This document shows, in pieces, positions 59,368 through 64,000 of a stretch of DNA of 64,000 nucleotides (positions are counted from its first letter, which is position 1; each line of letters begins with the position of its first letter). Source of the DNA: Gracilibacillus caseinilyticus (GTDB taxonomy: Bacteria > Bacillota > Bacilli > Bacillales > Amphibacillaceae); NCBI RefSeq assembly GCF_022919115.1, contig NZ_CP095072.1, forward strand, positions 1,054,001-1,118,000, given 5' to 3'. The notes under the pieces were generated by a model that saw nothing but the letters and a program-made list of their open reading frames with translations, made no database searches and was not told the DNA's origin. Made by a program: the position numbers and the translations under genes.

Positions 59368-60357
59368 TCACCTCTGAATGTGAAGTGTTAATTGCTCCAA
59401 TACTAACTGTGGGTGCACATTTGATTCTAATTTTCGTTTAGCTGTCATAATATGCTGTAAGTTTTCCGTGGCATGTTCTAATGACCAGTGTATACTTGCA
59501 GCTTCCAGCTTTTCCTGATGATTTGTGTAGACAATTGCAGAAGGCTCGTCCAAATGAATTTGAACCATGTCACGAAACCATAACATTAATAAATCCAGTC
59601 CTTCTTGTAATTGTACTCGCTCTGTAAAATGTGGCATCCACTGTGTATGCACAAAAATTGGCACTTCGTCTTGATTTTGTTGAAGCATTTCAATTAATTG
59701 TACCACTAATTTTCGTGACTGTGCAAACCAAGTATCTTTACTTTTCTCCATTGCCTCTGTCAAATTGTTCGTGATCGATGTCATCAGGCGGGCATTTGCT
59801 TCCGTTAAACCTTCTTCTTGCAAACTTTCCCGCAACTGATTAGGATTAAGTGGCTTGAATGCCATCATTTGGCATCTTGACCGAATTGTAGATAAAACGG
59901 AATGACTATTTTCTGTCAGTAAAATGGCAGTTGTCTGCTTACTAGGTTCTTCTAGAAATTTCAATAATCGATTGGATGCATTATCTGTCATTTTTTCTGC
60001 CTGTGAAATAATATACATTTTTTTATTTGATTCAAGTCCAGTATAGGTAAACTCTTTCTGCAAATGAAGTATCTGGTCTTTTTTTATACTGGCGCCATCT
60101 GGAATAATGATGTGCAGATCAGGATGATTACCACTTTTAATACGGCGGCAGTCACTGCATTGCTGACAAGGTTCGATCGTTGATCTCTGTTGACAGAAGA
60201 TACTCATCGCAAATAATTGGGCCATTTCATATTTTCCTGTTCCTTTATCGCCATGAAAAAGATAGGCATGTGAGATTCTTGATTTTGTAATGCTGTTGAT
60301 CATCATTTGACTGACGATTGGTTGTTTTTCTAGCATGTCTGACCATAAAGCGTCCAT
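59368..60357 (-). CDS. holB: DNA polymerase III subunit delta'
   Basis: 329 residues, clamp-loader subunit. HAYLFHGDKGTGKYEMAQLF (Walker A-like, about 30-49), zinc site CQQRSTIEPCQQCSDC (about 55-70) and SRCQMM sensor region. Followed by ricT after 6 bp, in the conserved tmk-darA-yaaR-holB-ricT-yabA run. Confidence 0.96.
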   Translation of the reverse strand: MDALWSDMLEKQPIVSQMMINSITKSRISHAYLFHGDKGTGKYEMAQLFAMSIFCQQRSTIEPCQQCSDCRRIKSGNHPDLHIIIPDGASIKKDQILHLQKEFTYTGLESNKKMYIISQAEKMTDNASNRLLKFLEEPSKQTTAILLTENSHSVLSTIRSRCQMMAFKPLNPNQLRESLQEEGLTEANARLMTSITNNLTEAMEKSKDTWFAQSRKLVVQLIEMLQQNQDEVPIFVHTQWMPHFTERVQLQEGLDLLMLWFRDMVQIHLDEPSAIVYTNHQEKLEAASIHWSLEHATENLQHIMTAKRKLESNVHPQLVLEQLTLHIQR

Positions 60358-60417
60358 TACATAGCCTACTTTCTATATAGTTTGATGATTACTTTAGTTC
60401 TGCAATATACATGAAAG

Positions 60418-60456
60418 AAGAGGATGGATTAGTTTCCATCGCTAATCGATCCTCTT
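60418..60456 (-). terminator. Possible terminator or attenuator between yaaR and holB
   Basis: AAGAGGAT-GGATTAG and CTAATCGATCCTCTT pair with a small internal loop after yaaR; the T-run leftwards is short (CTTTCTTC), so read-through to holB is likely. Confidence 0.5.
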
Positions 60457-60463
60457 TTACTCT

Positions 60464-60904
60464 CTAGGTATACAGGTTAATCAAGAGCCCCTTGATTTCC
60501 CCTATTAAATCCAATATCTGAATAGAATTTTTCTCTTGATCCAGCATAGACTCCGATAATTCAACCAGTTTTTGATCGACTTCTTCGACGATCGTCAGCT
60601 TACGATTATCACCATCAAGCAAAAAACTGTGCGATTGCTTTAAAGCAATTCCATGGTCGACAGCTTCTTTGACGAATCGTTTCACCATGCGCTTGTAAGT
60701 AGCTACATCCTTAAATGATCGAAAACGGGCAATTTTTTTCCCTTGTGCCGTTAATTCACTCATTAGTTTTTGTAATTCTGCTTGTTTTAACTGAGTTGAT
60801 TGTTGTTTTACGATGGCATCAAATCGTTGAGATGGTGGTCGTTGCTGCTGTTCTTTTTTATTGAGAGCCTCCAGCTGCGTTCGGATCTCTTGGCTAATCT
60901 TCAT
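60464..60904 (-). CDS. yaaR: DUF327 protein YaaR
   Basis: 146 residues, predicted largely helical (LNKKEQQQRPPSQRFDAIVK; SELTAQGKKIARFRSFKDVA; LTIVEEVDQKLVELSESMLD). Function unknown; gene always lies between darA and holB in Bacilli. No membrane segment. Confidence 0.9.
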   Translation of the reverse strand: MKISQEIRTQLEALNKKEQQQRPPSQRFDAIVKQQSTQLKQAELQKLMSELTAQGKKIARFRSFKDVATYKRMVKRFVKEAVDHGIALKQSHSFLLDGDNRKLTIVEEVDQKLVELSESMLDQEKNSIQILDLIGEIKGLLINLYT

Positions 60905-60923
60905 AGTTAGCGAAACCTACCTT

Positions 60924-61280
<357 letters not shown>

Positions 61281-61286
61281 CTATGA

Positions 61287-61907
61287 CTATAGATGTTCTT
61301 TAATTTTGTTATATGCTTGATCTTCTACTTCTAGTATACCAAAATTTGCATCAATTCTCTTGATTCGTTCTGGAAATTTTTCTAATAAAGTCATATAGGC
61401 TCGGTATACGTCTTGATGGAATGCCAATGATTCTAAATCCAAACGATTTTGTTCCCTGTCACTGTTCGTTGAAATCCGTTTTAGGCCATTTTCAGGCAGA
61501 ATATCAAAAAACAATGTCAAATCCGGCATTTGATCTGCTATCGCAAATTGATTGATTTGAAATACCTCTTCTATCCCTATCCCCCTTGCCGCTCCTTGAT
61601 AGACAAGACTGCTATCGACGAAACGATCACACAAGACGATCTTTCCAGCTTGGAGCGCTGGTATTACTTTTTCAACAAGATGCTGACGTCTCGCTGCCGC
61701 ATATAATAAAGCTTCTGTTCGAGCATCCATCATTGTATTATTTGTGTCCAGAATCACCTCACGAATACTCTCTGAAATCGGAATTCCCCCTGGTTCTCTT
61801 GTTGCCAGAACAGGGTAGCCTTCAGTGATTAAACGTTCTGTTAACCTCTCTAATATTGTAGACTTACCTGCTCCTTCGCCACCTTCAAATGTAATAAACA
61901 CGTTCAT
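61287..61907 (-). CDS. tmk: Thymidylate kinase
   Basis: 206 residues. P-loop [11 protein letters not shown] (7-17), TREPGG (about 36-41), [12 protein letters not shown] (about 94-105). Phosphorylates dTMP to dTDP. Overlaps yaaO by 4 bp. Confidence 0.98.
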   Translation of the reverse strand: MNVFITFEGGEGAGKSTILERLTERLITEGYPVLATREPGGIPISESIREVILDTNNTMMDARTEALLYAAARRQHLVEKVIPALQAGKIVLCDRFVDSSLVYQGAARGIGIEEVFQINQFAIADQMPDLTLFFDILPENGLKRISTNSDREQNRLDLESLAFHQDVYRAYMTLLEKFPERIKRIDANFGILEVEDQAYNKIKEHL

Positions 61908-63346
61908 TCTCCTTCTGATCCATCAAATATATATAAACCGTTTTCTCTGTTAAGCGGTTGGATACTAATTTTTTCGTTCATTAGCTGCTTCACTTTCCTT
62001 ACAGCTGACGTACTGATTTTTTCCCCTTTGACCAATAATGGAATTCCAGGCGGATAAGGTATAATTGCTTCTGCAGCAATTTCGCCAATAGCTTTTTCCC
62101 ATGTGGACCAGCGCATCGATAAGGCCCGCATATCCGCGTAGGATCTGGCCAAACGTGTAATTTCTTCATGAAAATAATCGGTACTTTCTATTATTGTAGC
62201 ATGATTTGATGAAAAACTTAATGCGTTATCGATCCGTAATACCTTTGCTTTCATCGTTGCGATCTCCAGAACTGGTTCCAGTCCTATTACCAGCAACAAG
62301 TGGTTGTCTGTTGTTAGTTCCGGATACATCTTCTCCTTCTGAAAAAGCTTTTTTACTTGATTCGTGTTTCCATTTATTATTCGTAAACTAATCTTCAGTG
62401 GATCATCACTTTCCTCCACTGTCCAGTGTGAAGAATCGCCTAGAAGACTGCGCAGCTTCATCACATACTGTTGTAACTGTTGATAGTGCTCTTCACTGAA
62501 ATGTGCTAAATAATAGCGAGCCAAATCCAGACTTGCCATAATTGGATAGGATGGACTGCTTGATTGCAACATCTGCAAATAATAACGAAGCTTTTCTTGA
62601 TCTACTCGTTCCGTTTGTACATGCAGGAAAGCTGCCATAGTAAACGCTGGTGTCATTTTGTGTGCAGAATGAATTACTATATCCGCCCCTAACTCTACCG
62701 CAGAGCGTTTTGGAACATGCGGAATAGAGAAATGGCAACCATGTGCCTCATCTACCAATACGATAATATTATGTTGATGTGCCATAAAAATCGCATCCTC
62801 TAACCGAAATGTTTCTCCAAAATAATCAGGGTATGTCAGCATCAAAGCTTTCGCTGCGGGATACTGTTCGATGGCTTGGTGTATAACATGTTGTGATGGA
62901 TTTGTGTAGCGTTTTTTCACTCTATCGTATTGAGGTGGTAAGAAAATAGGTCGCACCCCAGCTAATTCCATTCCGTGCAAAATAGATTTATGGCAGTTTC
63001 GCTGCACCAACACTTCTTCTCCTGGCTGACAAGTAGCCATTATCATCGCTAGGTTCCCAACTGTACTTCCATTCACAAGAAAATAAGTGTTGCGCGATTG
63101 AAACCAATCAGATGCAAGCGCCTGGGCTTGCTCAATCACTCCATCCGGTGCGTGTAAATCATCTAATCCATCAAGCTCTGTCAAATCCATTTGCATATAC
63201 TCAAGAAAATCTGATTTTGCAAATGAAACAAATACGTTTCCATTTTTATGCCCAGGAACATGGAAAGAATGATTATTTCTCACCTTATAACTTTTGATCG
63301 CTTGATAAAGCGGGATATCACTTTGGTTAAGCATCATCTTCATCAT
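61904..63346 (-). CDS. yaaO: Orn/Lys/Arg decarboxylase-family protein (YaaO)
   Basis: 480 residues, fold type I PLP enzyme. HVPGHKNG (about 29-36), [25 protein letters not shown], and the PLP lysine in [14 protein letters not shown] (about 232-245). Probably decarboxylates a basic amino acid to a polyamine; substrate not certain (arginine decarboxylation is made by SpeA elsewhere in Bacillus). The start could alternatively be the second ATG (MLNQSDI), six bases downstream. Confidence 0.9.
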   Translation of the reverse strand: MMKMMLNQSDIPLYQAIKSYKVRNNHSFHVPGHKNGNVFVSFAKSDFLEYMQMDLTELDGLDDLHAPDGVIEQAQALASDWFQSRNTYFLVNGSTVGNLAMIMATCQPGEEVLVQRNCHKSILHGMELAGVRPIFLPPQYDRVKKRYTNPSQHVIHQAIEQYPAAKALMLTYPDYFGETFRLEDAIFMAHQHNIIVLVDEAHGCHFSIPHVPKRSAVELGADIVIHSAHKMTPAFTMAAFLHVQTERVDQEKLRYYLQMLQSSSPSYPIMASLDLARYYLAHFSEEHYQQLQQYVMKLRSLLGDSSHWTVEESDDPLKISLRIINGNTNQVKKLFQKEKMYPELTTDNHLLLVIGLEPVLEIATMKAKVLRIDNALSFSSNHATIIESTDYFHEEITRLARSYADMRALSMRWSTWEKAIGEIAAEAIIPYPPGIPLLVKGEKISTSAVRKVKQLMNEKISIQPLNRENGLYIFDGSEGE

Positions 63347-63432
63347 CTCTTTTACTTTACTATTCTATCTTAAATCCTCTTAATATCATTCAAATGATCA
63401 ATAATCGTTTAACTTTATCCCTTCACTTATTT

Positions 63433-63463
63433 CAAAAAAAAATAGAATCACGAAGCGTGACTC
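63433..63463 (-). terminator. Terminator of csfB
   Basis: GAGTCACG and CGTGATTC (complement strand) pair around CTT, followed leftwards by eight or more T residues. Confidence 0.85.
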
Positions 63464-63465
63464 CA

Positions 63466-63654
63466 TTATATAGTATATGAAGATTGATTGATAGATCTTA
63501 ATTTTTCTACATAGTATTGATAGCTTGCATCACTCGGATTTGTCGCTACGATCTCTTGTTCACACTCATGACAAATATAAAACCCGAAAAGTAAGATTCC
63601 TTCTGTTCTCATTTGTTTACATACTCCACAACAATGTATATTATTATTCCCCAT
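63466..63654 (-). CDS. csfB: Anti-sigma-G factor Gin (CsfB)
   Basis: 62 residues. Two CxxC zinc pairs (CGVC about 9-12, CHEC about 28-31). Gin blocks sigma-G (and sigma-E) until the right stage of spore development. Ribosome site GGAGGTGTGAC before the ATG. Next to yaaO as in B. subtilis. Confidence 0.9.
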   Translation of the reverse strand: MGNNNIHCCGVCKQMRTEGILLFGFYICHECEQEIVATNPSDASYQYYVEKLRSINQSSYTI

Positions 63655-63750
63655 TTGTCACACCTCCATTAGTTAGTATGACCAATCTATTAAAAAATAT
63701 ACAAAGTATACTAGATTTTTTCTATTTACTTTAATCGACATTTTTTCACT

Positions 63751-63766
63751 TTTTTCACGTGAAACA
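63751..63766 (+). other. parS-like ParB (Spo0J) binding site
   Basis: TTTTTCACGTGAAACA differs from the B. subtilis parS consensus TGTTnCACGTGAAACA at only the second base. Such sites cluster around the replication origin and load ParB/SMC. The rest of 63655-64000 shows no gene; a TATTAT-like motif near 63880 may belong to a promoter leading out of the window. Confidence 0.7.
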
Positions 63767-64000
63767 TTTTAATTTATTATATTCTGTTATGTATGATTCG
63801 ACATTTGTTATTCGGAAAATATCCTGAAGCTTCCCGTTCATAACGTTACTTATACTATCTTAGCATAGTCAAATAATATGTTATTATGAATGAAACTAAT
63901 CCCGTTTCGTAAGAAGGTAGGATAATCCAGGTATTGCGTAAACACAAAATCCGTATAATTAAACCTATGTGTAGAGAATTTTTCAAAAGCAACTATAAAC

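Overview
The window is an origin-proximal chromosome segment of a low-GC, endospore-forming member of the Bacillaceae. Gene order from right to left follows the Bacillus subtilis block csfB-yaaO-tmk-darA-yaaR-holB-ricT-yabA-trmN6-rsmI-abrB-metG-tatD-yabE-rnmV-ksgA-veg-sspF-ispE-purR-spoVG-glmU-prs-ctc-pth-fin-mfd-spoVT-yabM-yabN-rqcP-yabP-yabQ-divIC-yabR, then tRNA-Met, spoIIE-yabS-yabT-tilS-hpt-ftsH-coaX-hslO-cysK-folP-folB-folK-yazB. Almost all genes are on the minus strand, so the replication origin should lie to the right; a near-consensus parS site at 63751-63766 agrees. The genus cannot be fixed from the sequence; a halotolerant relative of Gracilibacillus, Oceanobacillus or Virgibacillus is only a guess.

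Four departures from the conserved order stand out. (1) pabB/pabA/pabC, expected between cysK and folP, are absent, and an intergenic repeat lies there. (2) yabG (between veg and ksgA) and yabJ (between purR and spoVG) are absent from their usual places. (3) A glcT-ptsG glucose PTS locus, with an RNA antiterminator/terminator between the genes, sits between spoVT and yabM and is flanked by two copies of a palindromic repeat. (4) About 12 kb of foreign DNA (15.1-27.1 kb) separates the tRNA-Met gene from yabR.

That island is the most interesting part. Its edges are wreckage of IS4-, IS21- and IS110-like elements, a tyrosine recombinase C-terminus, an IS66-OrfA-like fragment and a serine recombinase lacking its N-terminus. 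Its core is an AT-rich, intact-looking operon (24733 down to 18532) for a linear azol(in)e/TOMM-type peptide. It encodes a 41-residue precursor with a Gly/Cys/Ser-rich core, a SagC-like E1/leader-binding protein, a YcaO cyclodehydratase ending in PHPFP, a SagB-type FMN dehydrogenase, an ABC exporter half-transporter, and a BtrH_N/DUF4872-type protein with Cys and His residues placed as in papain-fold enzymes. The expected route is: precursor bound by the E1-like protein, Cys/Ser/Thr cyclised by YcaO with ATP, oxidised to azoles by the dehydrogenase, then exported. The BtrH-like protein is the unexplained step. A separate plus-strand M50-like membrane metalloprotease gene lies at 16340-16828.

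A second theme is a family of palindromic intergenic elements (at least seven copies, 81 to about 536 bp). Their terminal inverted repeats differ between copies but match within a copy, and the longer ones contain nested hairpins whose tips also change in a compensatory way. They occupy most of the long gene-free gaps.
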